Below are positions 27,268 to 36,810 of a stretch of 64,000 bases of DNA, piece after piece. The position numbers and the translations under genes were made by a program. Location of the stretch: the NCBI GenBank assembly GCA_013375475.1, contig JABXKD010000003.1, positions 39,866 to 103,865 of the forward strand, in the 5' to 3' direction. How positions within the stretch are numbered: the first letter of the stretch is position 1; the number at the start of each line of letters is the position of its first letter. A model generated the notes under the pieces. It saw nothing but the letters and a program-made list of their open reading frames with translations. It ran no database searches and had not been told where the DNA came from. Origin of the DNA: Promethearchaeota archaeon (GTDB taxonomy: Archaea; Asgardarchaeota; Lokiarchaeia; Sigyniarchaeales; SOKP01).

Positions 27268-27622
27268 CTACAAGAAGTCATCCAAAGAATCTTTAATTCT
27301 ATAAGGTTCTTCTACACCTAAAGGATTGATCTTAATATTTGTATTATATTTTAATCGAACATCATGAAAACTAAATAATTCTCTAACTTGCTCATTGAAT
27401 TGTCGAATAATTTCTTGTATTACTACTTTTTGGTTAAAGAATAATTGTTTTCTATCGAAACCATCTTTTTCTTTTAATCTTATTAAAATAACTCTTTTTT
27501 CAAATGAGATTTTATTTTTTATTGAGCTTGATTTTTAAATAATAAAGCAGTAAAGGGGTAGAATGGTGATAATAAATCCCTCTCAAGTCTTTCTAAATCT
27601 TTTATTTAGCTAGTATAAACAC
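27268..27622 (-). pseudogene. Frameshifted or decayed gene fragment
   Basis: This fills most of the 560-base gap between the 1211-residue gene and tRNA-Ile. The frame 27268-27534 is open for 88 codons and reads like real protein (for example KRVILIRLKEKDGFDRK, and YRIKDSLDDFL at the end) but has no ATG, GTG or TTG at its start. A second frame, 27519-27605, encodes LERLERDLLSPFYPF and would join it if one A were added to the A5 run at about 27536-27532. A further base in an upstream A run would connect to a GTG at 27622. I do not recognise the family. Sequencing errors in homopolymers or true decay are both possible. Confidence 0.4.
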
Positions 27623-27668
27623 TCAATGGGATTTAGACGAGTCCGGGATCCAAATTTATCCAGTATAA

Positions 27669-30600
27669 TTATACTTTAGGTAATAATTCTGGATATTTTG
27701 GCTCAAACTTTTCATTAAATAGTTTGGGATTTACCCATTCTTCAGTTTTTTCGTCCCATTTAAAATTCTTTAGAGGATTATATGAATTCAAGAAATTTAA
27801 ATCTTCAAATACAGATTTAATTAAATCATCGCCTTGAATCAAATCGTTTAAAATCAGATAATCGTTAATTTTTAGATATTCGAATAATAAATCAAATACG
27901 CGCTCTAATTCACTAAGTTCACATTCAGGAAGATAAATTTCGATCATTAATCCATTTTTGAATTGCTTTTCAGTTGGAAAACCATGGATAAAGTATTGAC
28001 CTTCTATTTCGTAGACAAATCCATAGTTAAAAAAACTAAATATTTTTATTAATTTATCAATTGTTTCTCGGTTTAAGTCGGGTAAAATTATATAAATCTT
28101 GTCTTGAAGTCCAATATTCTTTAAAGAGATATAAGGAAAAATCAAATCTTTATTTAGTAGACCCATTATATGATTTATAGTCGATTGTTTTTTAGTCCCT
28201 AAATAAGATTTTATGTCAATAGATCTCCAGCTATAAATCTGATAGAGAGATTCAAATTCAGGAGAATTAGGTTTAAAATTTGGACTACTTTTTAATTTAG
28301 TTAAATTAAATTCTCTAATCTCAGGATATTTAAATGTTTTATCTGAATTAAAAAGAATTTCTTGCATGTGGATTTTAAATCTGTTCGCATCATAATTCCA
28401 ACCCTCATGACTAAAGTTAAAATTTAAATGAAAAAGACAATGAACTTTCCTAATAGAGAAGCCGCATAATTCACGGATTATTTTTTTTGACTTTACCAAC
28501 CAATTCAAATAGGATAAATTTGGAGCGTTATACGGTGTTATATATTTTATTAGAATTGAATTTGATTCATCGATACTTGCAAGAAATTTAACTGATTGAA
28601 AATTATTACTAAGAATAAGTTTAAAGTCAATCGCATTCATATCCGTAGGTCGTAAATATAAAAAGTACTGATCAAAACCAAAGTTTTGAAATGCGGGAAG
28701 AAAATTAATAGATTTAATGTGATCTGTAAAAAATGGTTCTAATTTAATACTTTTAAATTCGTTAACATTTATCAAATTTAATTTAAGGTTTAAATGAAAC
28801 GCTAATAATTTTTCCAGATTAATAGTATTATTAATATAATTTTCCTTCGAAACCCGGATATCAATATTTTTTATTAGATTTGAAATTTCACTCTCGTTTG
28901 ACCAGAATTTCTGCTGGTCTTTATTTTTAACTATTTTTTCCGCGCTTAATTCTTTTCCGAAAATGCTTCTTAGATATAAGAAATATTGCTCAAATAGAGA
29001 CTTAGTATAAAAGTACTTTTTGCTATGAAAATCATAGAAATTTTTACTAGATATCGCCTGAACAGTGCCACTCCAAAGATAAGATTTACCATAAATAATC
29101 TCATCTCCAAAATGATTATATAAAATCGAAAAGAACAACTTTTTTTCTCTATTCCTTAGATAAGGCATCGAGATCTCAACAAAATAACATGGTTCGTCAG
29201 AAAAAAGATTTATTGTATCATTTATAAGAATCCGAGGGAAATATTTTTTCAATTTTTCTATTTTATTTAAAACTTCTTTAGATTTGATTAGAATTAATTG
29301 AATATGATCTTTTACAAAATTACTCGCTTTAATTGTATTAATCAAGAGCGGTTGCACAATTTGAGGTTTTCTGGTTAAAAAGCGATGGATCACATTGTCA
29401 ATTCTTTGACCGGTTATTTTATATAGTTTATATCTTTCATAGTATTTTTTTAATTTTTCTTCTTTTCCCTCATAAATCGTCTGCACTAAAGTTGGCTCTC
29501 TTAATATTCTTCGAATCTCATTTAAATCAATTATTTTTAGATTATAGCATGAGCGTATCAAATCGTAAAAATTTTTATATTTTTCAATTTTGTTTTTTAG
29601 AATTTGACTAGGTTCATTGTTTAAAGGAAAAAGATCTTTAAAGATAGAATTATGAGAGTAAATAGCATTTAACTTAAGAAAATCCTCTATTCTTAATGAA
29701 TTGTTAAAATTTTTAACAACTTTATTAATTTGATGAAGATCCTTAATTTCAATGTTATTAATTAATATTTCATCAAGTAATTTTAAAATAGTAATATATT
29801 CAAAAAGGATTGCTTTAATATAGAAAAATCCCTGATTTCTATTCAATTCTAAAAGCGTTAAGAATTCTCTTCTTAAATCTATAGAATCATGAAATTTTTT
29901 AAAAACAGTTCTGAAGTTATGTATATGAACTTGTTGATCTGTGATTTCATTAAGCAGATCAGATTTCAATATATTTAAAGAACTAGCTCTTCTCTCAAAT
30001 CCAAATGAATTAATTGAAAAAAACCTTATTCGATCTAGTATTAAAAAATCAAACAGCGCTAATTCATTATTATAATACTTATCACCGTAATCCATCTCAA
30101 ATTCAATTTCATATCTATTCTCGTAATTTCGATTTAAGGGATTTATCATTCTCTTCGTTTTTGAATGTTGCTTAAAATAATTTAAATTCAGGAAATGTTT
30201 ATTTCTGTTCCACAATAAACAAAAATAGTCATTAATATAACCATATGATTTCAATTTCAATATAAACTTCATAAAATCATTAAGATATACTTTAGGTATG
30301 ACAATATATCCGGATAAATCAAATGCAAAAGTATTGCGAGCTATTTTAGGCGTTGAAAGAAACGGGAATTCTTTAATCAATTTCAAAATTTCCTTTTTTT
30401 TTAATAAAGGATTAAATCGTAAGATAATATTTAAAAGGCATACATTCAAAGTTTTCCAATTAACTTGATAAGAAGGAGATATATAACTGAATTTTTTAAT
30501 CCAATTCATGTTTTGGATAAAATTTCTAATACTTAAGTCTGTTTCAATTAGTTTATCTTCTTTAAATTGCTTAAAGTAATTTTTAAAACTAAGTAAGTCT

Positions 30601-31304
30601 TTATAGTTCTTTACTTTATAAAAAATCTCAATTAAGCACCTTATTGTTTCTATAGTTTCAATGTTATATATTGAACTCGATATGTATCTTCCATACTCAA
30701 ATTCTAAGATGTCCTGAAAGTAGTCCATTTTATTTCTAATTAAAGGAGAATTTCTTCGAATATACTCAAAAAAAAATTGAGTAGGAGTTTTTTCTAGCGA
30801 TTGAAGATTGAAAAAATTTACTAATCGATCAAAACTATTCAATCTATTAAATCCACTAGATAATAAATCAGACTGATCTAGTAGCCTTCTAACTAGTTTA
30901 CGCCACTCATATTCATTTTCAAATTTTGAAAGATCTCTCAATATAAGTTGGTTAATCACAAGCTGTATAGATTCAAAATTAACTAGATCATTTGGAATAA
31001 AGCAATTAAACGCTTCTCTAAGTACAATAAAATGATAAAATTTCACATAATCATCATTTATATTAATTTCTAATGTACTATCTTGTAGTTTTCTTTTAAC
31101 ACCTATATTGAAAAATTCTTCTTTACCAAAACAATCTCCATCAAATTTCTTTCTAACAAAAATGTTAACTTCCTTGTAGAATGGTTTTAATTCTAAATAT
31201 GTCTCTAACTCATCAAGTAGGACTTGGAATATTTGAGTTAAATTTTGAGGAGATAAATTAACTGCTAATTTTTTAACCACTTCTAAATATGCTGATCTTG
31301 GCAT
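27669..31304 (-). CDS. Very large protein of unknown function (1211 aa)
   Basis: I do not recognise this protein. It is 1211 residues, rich in Phe, Tyr, Ile, Asn and Lys, soluble as far as can be seen, with no signal peptide, membrane span, P-loop or zinc cluster. It looks mainly helical, with some beta-rich segments near residues 700-760 and 990-1140. The last 30 residues contain WDEKTEEWVNPKLFNEKFEPKYPELLP, a proline-bearing tail. It stands alone, with a decayed gene downstream and a secreted mini-protein diverging upstream. The aromatic and AT-rich codon use is like its neighbours. Confidence 0.75.
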   Translation of the reverse strand: MPRSAYLEVVKKLAVNLSPQNLTQIFQVLLDELETYLELKPFYKEVNIFVRKKFDGDCFGKEEFFNIGVKRKLQDSTLEININDDYVKFYHFIVLREAFNCFIPNDLVNFESIQLVINQLILRDLSKFENEYEWRKLVRRLLDQSDLLSSGFNRLNSFDRLVNFFNLQSLEKTPTQFFFEYIRRNSPLIRNKMDYFQDILEFEYGRYISSSIYNIETIETIRCLIEIFYKVKNYKDLLSFKNYFKQFKEDKLIETDLSIRNFIQNMNWIKKFSYISPSYQVNWKTLNVCLLNIILRFNPLLKKKEILKLIKEFPFLSTPKIARNTFAFDLSGYIVIPKVYLNDFMKFILKLKSYGYINDYFCLLWNRNKHFLNLNYFKQHSKTKRMINPLNRNYENRYEIEFEMDYGDKYYNNELALFDFLILDRIRFFSINSFGFERRASSLNILKSDLLNEITDQQVHIHNFRTVFKKFHDSIDLRREFLTLLELNRNQGFFYIKAILFEYITILKLLDEILINNIEIKDLHQINKVVKNFNNSLRIEDFLKLNAIYSHNSIFKDLFPLNNEPSQILKNKIEKYKNFYDLIRSCYNLKIIDLNEIRRILREPTLVQTIYEGKEEKLKKYYERYKLYKITGQRIDNVIHRFLTRKPQIVQPLLINTIKASNFVKDHIQLILIKSKEVLNKIEKLKKYFPRILINDTINLFSDEPCYFVEISMPYLRNREKKLFFSILYNHFGDEIIYGKSYLWSGTVQAISSKNFYDFHSKKYFYTKSLFEQYFLYLRSIFGKELSAEKIVKNKDQQKFWSNESEISNLIKNIDIRVSKENYINNTINLEKLLAFHLNLKLNLINVNEFKSIKLEPFFTDHIKSINFLPAFQNFGFDQYFLYLRPTDMNAIDFKLILSNNFQSVKFLASIDESNSILIKYITPYNAPNLSYLNWLVKSKKIIRELCGFSIRKVHCLFHLNFNFSHEGWNYDANRFKIHMQEILFNSDKTFKYPEIREFNLTKLKSSPNFKPNSPEFESLYQIYSWRSIDIKSYLGTKKQSTINHIMGLLNKDLIFPYISLKNIGLQDKIYIILPDLNRETIDKLIKIFSFFNYGFVYEIEGQYFIHGFPTEKQFKNGLMIEIYLPECELSELERVFDLLFEYLKINDYLILNDLIQGDDLIKSVFEDLNFLNSYNPLKNFKWDEKTEEWVNPKLFNEKFEPKYPELLPKV

Positions 31305-31447
31305 TTTTCACATATCTATAGTATTGTCAATTAAATTCTAGAGAATAGATTATTAATTATTTATCTTTCTTCAAAAATCCTCGGGGAGTTTAAAAATGTT
31401 TTATTAGAAAAAATATCACACAAATTTACACTTGGAAGTGAAATATA

Positions 31448-31561
31448 TTGAAGAAATTAAATAAATTTACAATAATCTTAGCTTTAATAGTAACCCTTTC
31501 TATATGGTTCCAATTTTCTGCCTCTGGTTTAGCATTTGGTGCTGGCGAAGGAAATCCGTAA
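31448..31561 (+). CDS. 37-residue secreted or membrane mini-protein
   Basis: A TTG at 31448 starts a 37-codon frame: a basic N-terminus (KKLNKF), a hydrophobic core TIILALIVTLSIWF of signal-peptide type, then FSASGLAFGAGEGNP and stop. The Ala-Ser-Gly stretch would suit signal peptidase cleavage, freeing a Gly-rich tail of about 10-14 residues. A ribosome site (ggaagtga, about 31434-31441) precedes the start. It diverges from the 1211-residue gene. The function is unknown; the layout, not homology, supports it. Confidence 0.5.
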   Translation: MKKLNKFTIILALIVTLSIWFQFSASGLAFGAGEGNP

Positions 31562-31976
31562 TTAATGGCTACTAAAAAAGCTAAGTATATATTTAATTTT
31601 TTTTCTTAGTTTATTCAAATAGTTTAATTTGAAAATAAAAGTAGTTATTAGATTCTGGGGACAAAAATGAGTTCAAACTGAATATTTTAAAGATTTTATT
31701 GGACTCTCGATATAAATAAAAGTTCTCTATTATAAATACTATATTTTTCACTTAATGATAAATTACTTGAATTTCCAACAATTTGTTTTTTTTTTAGTGA
31801 TCAACGCAATGGAATTTTCCATGATTTCTTTACATTTTTGTCAAATTCATAAATACTAATTAATCTTTAGAGCAATTCTTCTCATATTTTTCATTTTTTC
31901 TGCAAACATTTAAAAAGGATACTCCTACTTTATGATAATTATAAAAAAATAATAAATAATCCAAGCATAAAAAAAG
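31562..31976. other. Intergenic stretch without a visible gene
   Basis: About 415 AT-rich bases separate the mini-protein from the next gene. I find no frame longer than about 20 codons with a start, no tRNA and no strong inverted repeat. T runs near 31597-31604 and 31788-31797 could terminate transcription. A promoter for the zinc-ribbon gene probably lies near its end. Confidence 0.4.
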
Positions 31977-32219
31977 ATGATTCTTATGAATATAAACTAT
32001 TTAGAGGGTATTTTTTTGGAAGATGAGAATATAGTTCACATGTGTCCTAGATGTGGGGAAAAGAATATAATTATTTACGAGGAATCAATTGAATGTACTG
32101 TTTGCCAATTAGAATTTGAAAAAAAGGATATAAAAGTTCTAGAGAAAAGTCTAATATTAGGAATCTCCGAAAAATTGGAGTTTATAAGGTCAATATTAGG
32201 AGAAAATAAAAACGGATAA
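31977..32219 (+). CDS. Small zinc-ribbon protein
   Basis: The 80-residue protein has one zinc ribbon with Cys23, Cys26, Cys40 and Cys43 (CPRC and CTVC), followed by a 35-residue helical tail. It may bind nucleic acid or a protein partner. In-frame ATGs at residues 1 and 4 both look usable. No family name can be given. Confidence 0.65.
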   Translation: MILMNINYLEGIFLEDENIVHMCPRCGEKNIIIYEESIECTVCQLEFEKKDIKVLEKSLILGISEKLEFIRSILGENKNG

Positions 32220-32370
32220 TAAATCGGGGAATTGGTGATTTAATGTCGCAGAGAGAGAGTTTAAAGAGCCATAACAAAATTTATAATAAGAAATAAATAA
32301 ATTCTGATTCAATTAAAGCCTCAAAATTTAATAGGTTAAAGATTGTATTTTCTTATTATAGGTCTCAAGA

Positions 32371-32811
32371 GTGAAATTATTGTCGAAAATTTTAAGCTAT
32401 TCAATCATAGGATTAGAAGATTATCTAATCAGTTTTGAAAGTTATTGTTCGCCTTGTGATATTCAAAAATTTTGCAAGTACGGAAAAGCAGAACCATTTA
32501 CGATCACGATAAATTGCGGGGATTTAAATCGAGCAAAGGAAAAAATAAAATTTGACCAGCTTCAAAAGTTACAAAAAAAAGAAGATGTTTCTGTTACATA
32601 CGAAGAGTTAATAAAAAAAGTAAAGATAAATGTGCAAAACATATTTAGTCAAATATGGAAAGACAAAGTTAAAGCTTTTAAAGAGGAAATTCGATGCTTA
32701 GATTCTAAAAAAGTCGATTCAATGCTCGTGACTCAGCAGGGTCAAGATTGGTGGCAAGATTTTAACACCACAATGAAAGAAATAAACCATGAATGCGAAA
32801 AAATAATGTGA
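32371..32811 (+). CDS. Cys-containing protein of unknown function
   Basis: The 146-residue protein starts at GTG. A cluster with SYCSPCDIQKFCKYG near residues 25-39, plus Cys at about 50, 109 and 142, might bind zinc or an iron-sulfur cluster. The rest is helical and charged, with a C-terminal Trp-rich segment (GQDWWQDF). I do not recognise the family. Context, between a zinc-ribbon protein and a membrane protein, gives no further clue. Confidence 0.6.
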   Translation: MKLLSKILSYSIIGLEDYLISFESYCSPCDIQKFCKYGKAEPFTITINCGDLNRAKEKIKFDQLQKLQKKEDVSVTYEELIKKVKINVQNIFSQIWKDKVKAFKEEIRCLDSKKVDSMLVTQQGQDWWQDFNTTMKEINHECEKIM

Positions 32812-32925
32812 TCTAATATTGACTGTTGAGATAGTGATTATTTAACTGGTTTTTATGTTTTTGAATTTGATTTTAAAACTTTAAAATGTGTAGTTTTTTT
32901 ATATTCAGTTTAAAATTAATATAAG

Positions 32926-33546
32926 ATGGAAATTTCGAATTATTCTATGAATTCAAATAATTTACTTAATGATATTATAAATATTCTTGAAAACTTCTGT
33001 ATTGAATTTAATCGATATGCTTTGATTTACTTTCAAGTTTTTAAGTATATTTTTGTCATTGTTCTGATAGGATGCGGAATTTTAACGCTTCTAAAAGCAA
33101 GAGGTATTTATTTCAAAACTAAAGCATTACCTTCAGAAAAAGAAGAAAATAAGACTGATCCACTTACCAAACCCCGGTTAATCGTAGGTACTGTTTACAT
33201 AGTTGTTGGTTCTGGGATTCTTTTTAATTACTTAACTTATTTTTTAATATGGATATTAGATCCGTTACCTGATCGTTTAATCTTTAATTTTATAAGCCTT
33301 GCTGACATTGATCCTTACGCTTTAAATAGAATTACCGATATTAACCTGGCAATTTACCCACACGAAAAAACAATTTATTACGCAATTGCGATAATTTCAT
33401 TTGTCGATACAGCTCATATTTCAATCTCAATATATTTCTTTTTATCTAAAGTAAAACACCCTAGAGTGACATTAACTTATTTATTCATTACTGTTCCAGG
33501 AGGAATTATGTTTGGATTCACCACATTCATGCCGTTTATGCTTTAA
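32926..33546 (+). CDS. Four-span membrane protein of unknown function
   Basis: The 206-residue protein has hydrophobic segments near residues 42-60, 87-112, 149-172 and 182-205, and a charged cytosolic loop (about 65-85, KALPSEKEENKTDPLTK). No transporter or enzyme motif is recognisable. It starts at ATG and precedes the TFB gene on the same strand, with about 200 bases between. Confidence 0.65.
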   Translation: MEISNYSMNSNNLLNDIINILENFCIEFNRYALIYFQVFKYIFVIVLIGCGILTLLKARGIYFKTKALPSEKEENKTDPLTKPRLIVGTVYIVVGSGILFNYLTYFLIWILDPLPDRLIFNFISLADIDPYALNRITDINLAIYPHEKTIYYAIAIISFVDTAHISISIYFFLSKVKHPRVTLTYLFITVPGGIMFGFTTFMPFML

Positions 33547-33588
33547 CATATTTCGAAAAGTCTTTAGTTTTGATCATAAGATTTATAT

Positions 33589-33598
33589 ATCCAAGTTA
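33589..33598 (+). promoter_or_regulatory. TATA-box candidate upstream of tfb
   Basis: The sequence tttatatatc is a good archaeal TATA match. It lies about 150 bases before the TFB start, which would give a leader of some 130 bases. No other strong TATA element is visible closer to the gene. Confidence 0.4.
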
Positions 33599-33748
33599 CA
33601 TATAATTATGTTGCATTCAATTAATAAATCGATTTCAGTCACAAGAATTTAGATTTATTGTTATTTAACACGATTTTCAGTTAGTTTACACGGGAATTTA
33701 GAAAGTTTTACAGTTAGGTAAGTTCAAATTTTTAAAGAGGTTTTTAAA

Positions 33749-34636
33749 ATGGAAATAAAATATGAAGTGAGTAATTTATCAAATTTATGCCCAGAATGTG
33801 AAGGTAATACAATTTCAATTCAAGAAAAGGGAGAAATTGTATGCCGACAATGTGGTTTAGTCATAAGCGAAAGAATCGTAGATGTGTCTCATAGCGATAA
33901 GAGAGCATTTACAAAGCAAGAAAAAGAAAGGAGAGAAAGAACGGGTTCTCCAATTTCAATTCTATTACCTGATATGGGTTTAAGCACCGTTATTGATAAA
34001 AACAATATACAAAGCCCTGACTTAAAAAGAGCAGCAAAATGGAATTCTCGGATGACTTGGGATAAACGCAACATGTTAATTGCAACTACAGAATTAAAAA
34101 GAATAGGTAGCAACTTAAATCTGCCGAATCATGTAAAAAAGGCTGCTATTAGACTTTATATAGAAGCGTTTAAGAAAAAATTATTGCGCGGTAGATCTAT
34201 TAATGGGATGGTTGCTGCATGCTTATATTTCGCATGTAGAGAGAGAAAAATTCCCAGAACACTTCAAGAAATATTAGATCAAACATCTGTTAATGCAAAA
34301 AATGTAAGGAGATGTTACAGAACAATAATACGAGAATTAAATTTAAAAGCCCCATCAACAAATCCCATTTCACTAATCCCAAGGTTTGTTGCTGAATTAA
34401 GTTTAGATGCGGAAACTGAAAAAACTACAATAAATATCCTCCAATCATTTGTTACTAAATATTCTACAAGTGGAAAAGATCCAAAGGGTTTGTGTGCGGG
34501 AGCGTTATATTTGGTATGTAAGAAGAGAGACAAAAGAATCTCTCAAAAAGAAATTTCTAACGTTGTAGGTGTTACAGAAGTAACTCTTCGCTCGAGATAT
34601 AAAGAATTGGTAAATAAATTAAATATAGAAATATAA
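33749..34636 (+). CDS. tfb: Transcription initiation factor TFB
   Basis: TFB bridges TBP-bound promoters and RNA polymerase. The zinc ribbon uses Cys14, Cys17, Cys32 and Cys35. The B-reader region follows (RRERTGSPISILLPDMGLST). Two cyclin repeats fill residues about 110-290, with MVAACLYFACRERKIPRTL and CAGALYLVCKKRDKRISQKEI as their cores. At 295 residues it is full length. A second, more divergent TFB lies at 57-58 kb, so the cell probably has promoter-selective variants. It is convergent with the hexapeptide protein. Confidence 0.96.
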   Translation: MEIKYEVSNLSNLCPECEGNTISIQEKGEIVCRQCGLVISERIVDVSHSDKRAFTKQEKERRERTGSPISILLPDMGLSTVIDKNNIQSPDLKRAAKWNSRMTWDKRNMLIATTELKRIGSNLNLPNHVKKAAIRLYIEAFKKKLLRGRSINGMVAACLYFACRERKIPRTLQEILDQTSVNAKNVRRCYRTIIRELNLKAPSTNPISLIPRFVAELSLDAETEKTTINILQSFVTKYSTSGKDPKGLCAGALYLVCKKRDKRISQKEISNVVGVTEVTLRSRYKELVNKLNIEI

Positions 34637-34659
34637 TTTTTTTTTAGATTTCTTTTTTT
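34637..34659 (+). terminator. T-rich terminator after tfb
   Basis: A run of nine T's begins at the TFB stop and a run of seven follows after a few bases. The second run lies inside the 3' end of the convergent hexapeptide gene. The arrangement fits archaeal T-tract termination of the plus-strand transcript. Confidence 0.4.
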
Positions 34660-35225
34660 AAAAGTAGCTTAACAAAATCTGGTAATGTTAATAAGTAACT
34701 CTGAGCATTGGGTAATTGTTCTTTTATCTTCATGAATAATTCAGAATAGTGCTCTGCTCTATCTTTTTGCTTTAGAACTTCGTTTCGAGATTGTTCTCTT
34801 ATTGGTTCAACCGGTATTCCTCGCAATACAGATCTGGCGGGAATTACTAAGCCAGGAGGAACTTGACTATTTTTTACGATGACGGATCCTTCTCCTATTG
34901 AACATTCTTCATATATTAGAGTACCTTCCATAATTTGTACGTAATCTTCCATAAAACATCCCAGAAGAGTTACTCCCGATTCTATGATACAATAGCGACC
35001 TATATTAATCGAACTTTTTTGGGACCGCGTAAACATCATAACACCGTTAAATATAGTTGTATACTCGCTAATGTTTATTTTTGAGTTCTCAGCACGAATT
35101 ATGCAACCAGGCCATATAATTGCGTTATCATGGATAGTGACATCTCCAATTAAAGTTGCCAGTGGAGATACATAGCAATTATTGCTAATAGTTGGACTTC
35201 TTCCGTTATATTCAAGCAATACCAT
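34644..35225 (-). CDS. Gamma-carbonic-anhydrase-like hexapeptide protein lacking zinc histidines
   Basis: The 193-residue protein is a left-handed beta helix of hexapeptide repeats (residues about 10-145) with a C-terminal helical tail, the layout of gamma-carbonic anhydrase/PaaY-like trimers. Where active enzymes have three zinc-binding His, this protein has MMFTR and IIESGVTLLGC, so all three seem lost. It is then unlikely to be an active carbonic anhydrase and may be a structural subunit or bind another ligand. Confidence 0.82.
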   Translation of the reverse strand: MVLLEYNGRSPTISNNCYVSPLATLIGDVTIHDNAIIWPGCIIRAENSKINISEYTTIFNGVMMFTRSQKSSINIGRYCIIESGVTLLGCFMEDYVQIMEGTLIYEECSIGEGSVIVKNSQVPPGLVIPARSVLRGIPVEPIREQSRNEVLKQKDRAEHYSELFMKIKEQLPNAQSYLLTLPDFVKLLLKKEI

Positions 35226-35375
35226 TAATTATTTCACTTTAATTTTTATTTTTAAACTACCATGATGGTAAAATTTATACCATTTAAATTTAATTTAATT
35301 ATCTTCTATTAATGATATCATTACTTTGACTGAAACTATTACATTCTAAATGATGTAAAATAAGCAATATACAGT

Positions 35376-36200
35376 TTATGCAAAAACTTGAATAGGGTTT
35401 TTTGCTTCAAAAAAGTAGAAATCATCGCGTGGGAATTCTAAGCTAAGGAGATTATGCAATTTTTTCAATGCAATTGTGTTACAGCTGTAAAGAGATGTTC
35501 CAATTAAGTTTAAACCGGTGTCCTTTGCATAATTAGCTATGCTATAGTCAAAATTGCCCGAAATAAAGCAATCACACCCGTTCTTTAAAGCTTTTCTTAG
35601 ATATTTCAAATCTACTGCTTCTGTTCCCATAATACAAATTCTATTGACTTCTGATTTTGATTCGCCGACAAATAAAATCTTATCTGTGTTGAAATTCGAT
35701 TTTATCCTTTTTAACAAATTTTCTATAGTTAGTGCCTTTTCAACTTGCGAATAAGAATTTGGAATACAGATCCTCCCTAATGGAACCTTTTCAAGTCTAT
35801 CATTCTTAATATTTAGTGGTTTCTCTAATTTTAAATATAAGGATTCCATTAAAGTATCGGAAATTCCTCCTTCTGCTGCTATAAAAGAAGAATTTAAAAT
35901 ATACACTAATAAGGGATATTTAGAGAGTAATGTCAATTTATTTATTAAGAGTTGGTTAAAGTTTGTAATCGGATCCTTCGTAAGACCATGCAAAGAAATA
36001 ATAAGATTAATTTTGTTTCTGATTGCATAGTGAATTGATTCTAGATTCAAATCTACTGTAAACATTAATCTTTTTATGTGTTTTTTATTATTAACTTGAC
36101 CGTAGTATAAACCGTAGAATTCGGAATTAAATCGGAATATTCTCGGAGATAATTTGTTTTCAATTAATGATTTAATCTCGTCATAAAACATATGCATCAT
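35376..36200 (-). CDS. Nif3 / GTP cyclohydrolase type 2-like family protein
   Basis: The 274 residues follow the Nif3 layout: a first half with FTVDLNLESIHYAIRNKINLIISLHGL and a second half with IMGTEAVDLKYLRKALKNGCDCFISGNFDY. Nif3 proteins are toroidal hexamers with a two-metal site of unclear function. The usual His-His pair is reduced to LHG, and the GHYxTE motif near the end is replaced by GTSLYSCNT. Metal binding may be partly lost. The gene is divergent from the HIT gene. Confidence 0.8.
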   Translation of the reverse strand: MMHMFYDEIKSLIENKLSPRIFRFNSEFYGLYYGQVNNKKHIKRLMFTVDLNLESIHYAIRNKINLIISLHGLTKDPITNFNQLLINKLTLLSKYPLLVYILNSSFIAAEGGISDTLMESLYLKLEKPLNIKNDRLEKVPLGRICIPNSYSQVEKALTIENLLKRIKSNFNTDKILFVGESKSEVNRICIMGTEAVDLKYLRKALKNGCDCFISGNFDYSIANYAKDTGLNLIGTSLYSCNTIALKKLHNLLSLEFPRDDFYFFEAKNPIQVFA

Positions 36201-36312
36201 TACCCTTTTAGATATTACTTGAGAAAAAAACTAACTACAAAAATTAAAAGGCTGTGGAAGTTTTTTTAAAAATTAAGATGACTTATCTTTATTTGAAATT
36301 GATTATTAGAAG

Positions 36313-36738
36313 GTGAGAGATTTGTTAAAAGATGAAGCATGCATTTTTTGCCAAATAGTTGATAAAAAAATTCAATCTCAAATTCTATTCGAAAACGATA
36401 CTATCTTAGCTTTTTTAGATATTTTTCCTATTTCAAATGGCCATACAATTGTCATTCCTAAAAATCATTATAATAATTTAGAAGATATTCCTGTCGATGA
36501 ATTAACTGATGTATTTAAGATAGTAAAAAAAATATCTAGCAAAATCTATGAGAAACTGAAAATTGATGGATATAATATTTTACAAAATAATTTTAAAGCT
36601 GCTGGTCAAGTTATTAATCATTTTCACGTTCATATAATTCCTAGAAGAAGAGAAGACGGAAAATTCCAGTTATTAATTCCTAGAGAACAATCAAAAGAAG
36701 AAGAGCTCAATAAAACGCTGAAAACTATTATAGAGTAA
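36313..36738 (+). CDS. HIT-family nucleotide hydrolase
   Basis: HIT proteins hydrolyse nucleotidyl phosphates such as ApnA or AMP-lysine. The histidine triad HFHVH at residues 103-107 is intact and followed by IIPR. Cys10 and Cys13 (CIFC) with downstream His52 suggest the zinc site of the Hint/Fhit-like branch. The protein of 141 residues is normal in length. The start is GTG. It is divergent from the Nif3-like gene. Confidence 0.94.
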   Translation: MRDLLKDEACIFCQIVDKKIQSQILFENDTILAFLDIFPISNGHTIVIPKNHYNNLEDIPVDELTDVFKIVKKISSKIYEKLKIDGYNILQNNFKAAGQVINHFHVHIIPRRREDGKFQLLIPREQSKEEELNKTLKTIIE

Positions 36739-36810
36739 AAATATATAATTTTTAAGTTTAGTTTATAAGGATATTTTCGGATAGGTATTTAAAAATAGAT
36801 AACCTAAATC

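Noticed and set aside
27630..27660. GC-richer patch next to the frameshifted gene, considered as a tRNA remnant or guide RNA
   Set aside because: No T arm, anticodon arm or guide boxes could be built from it.
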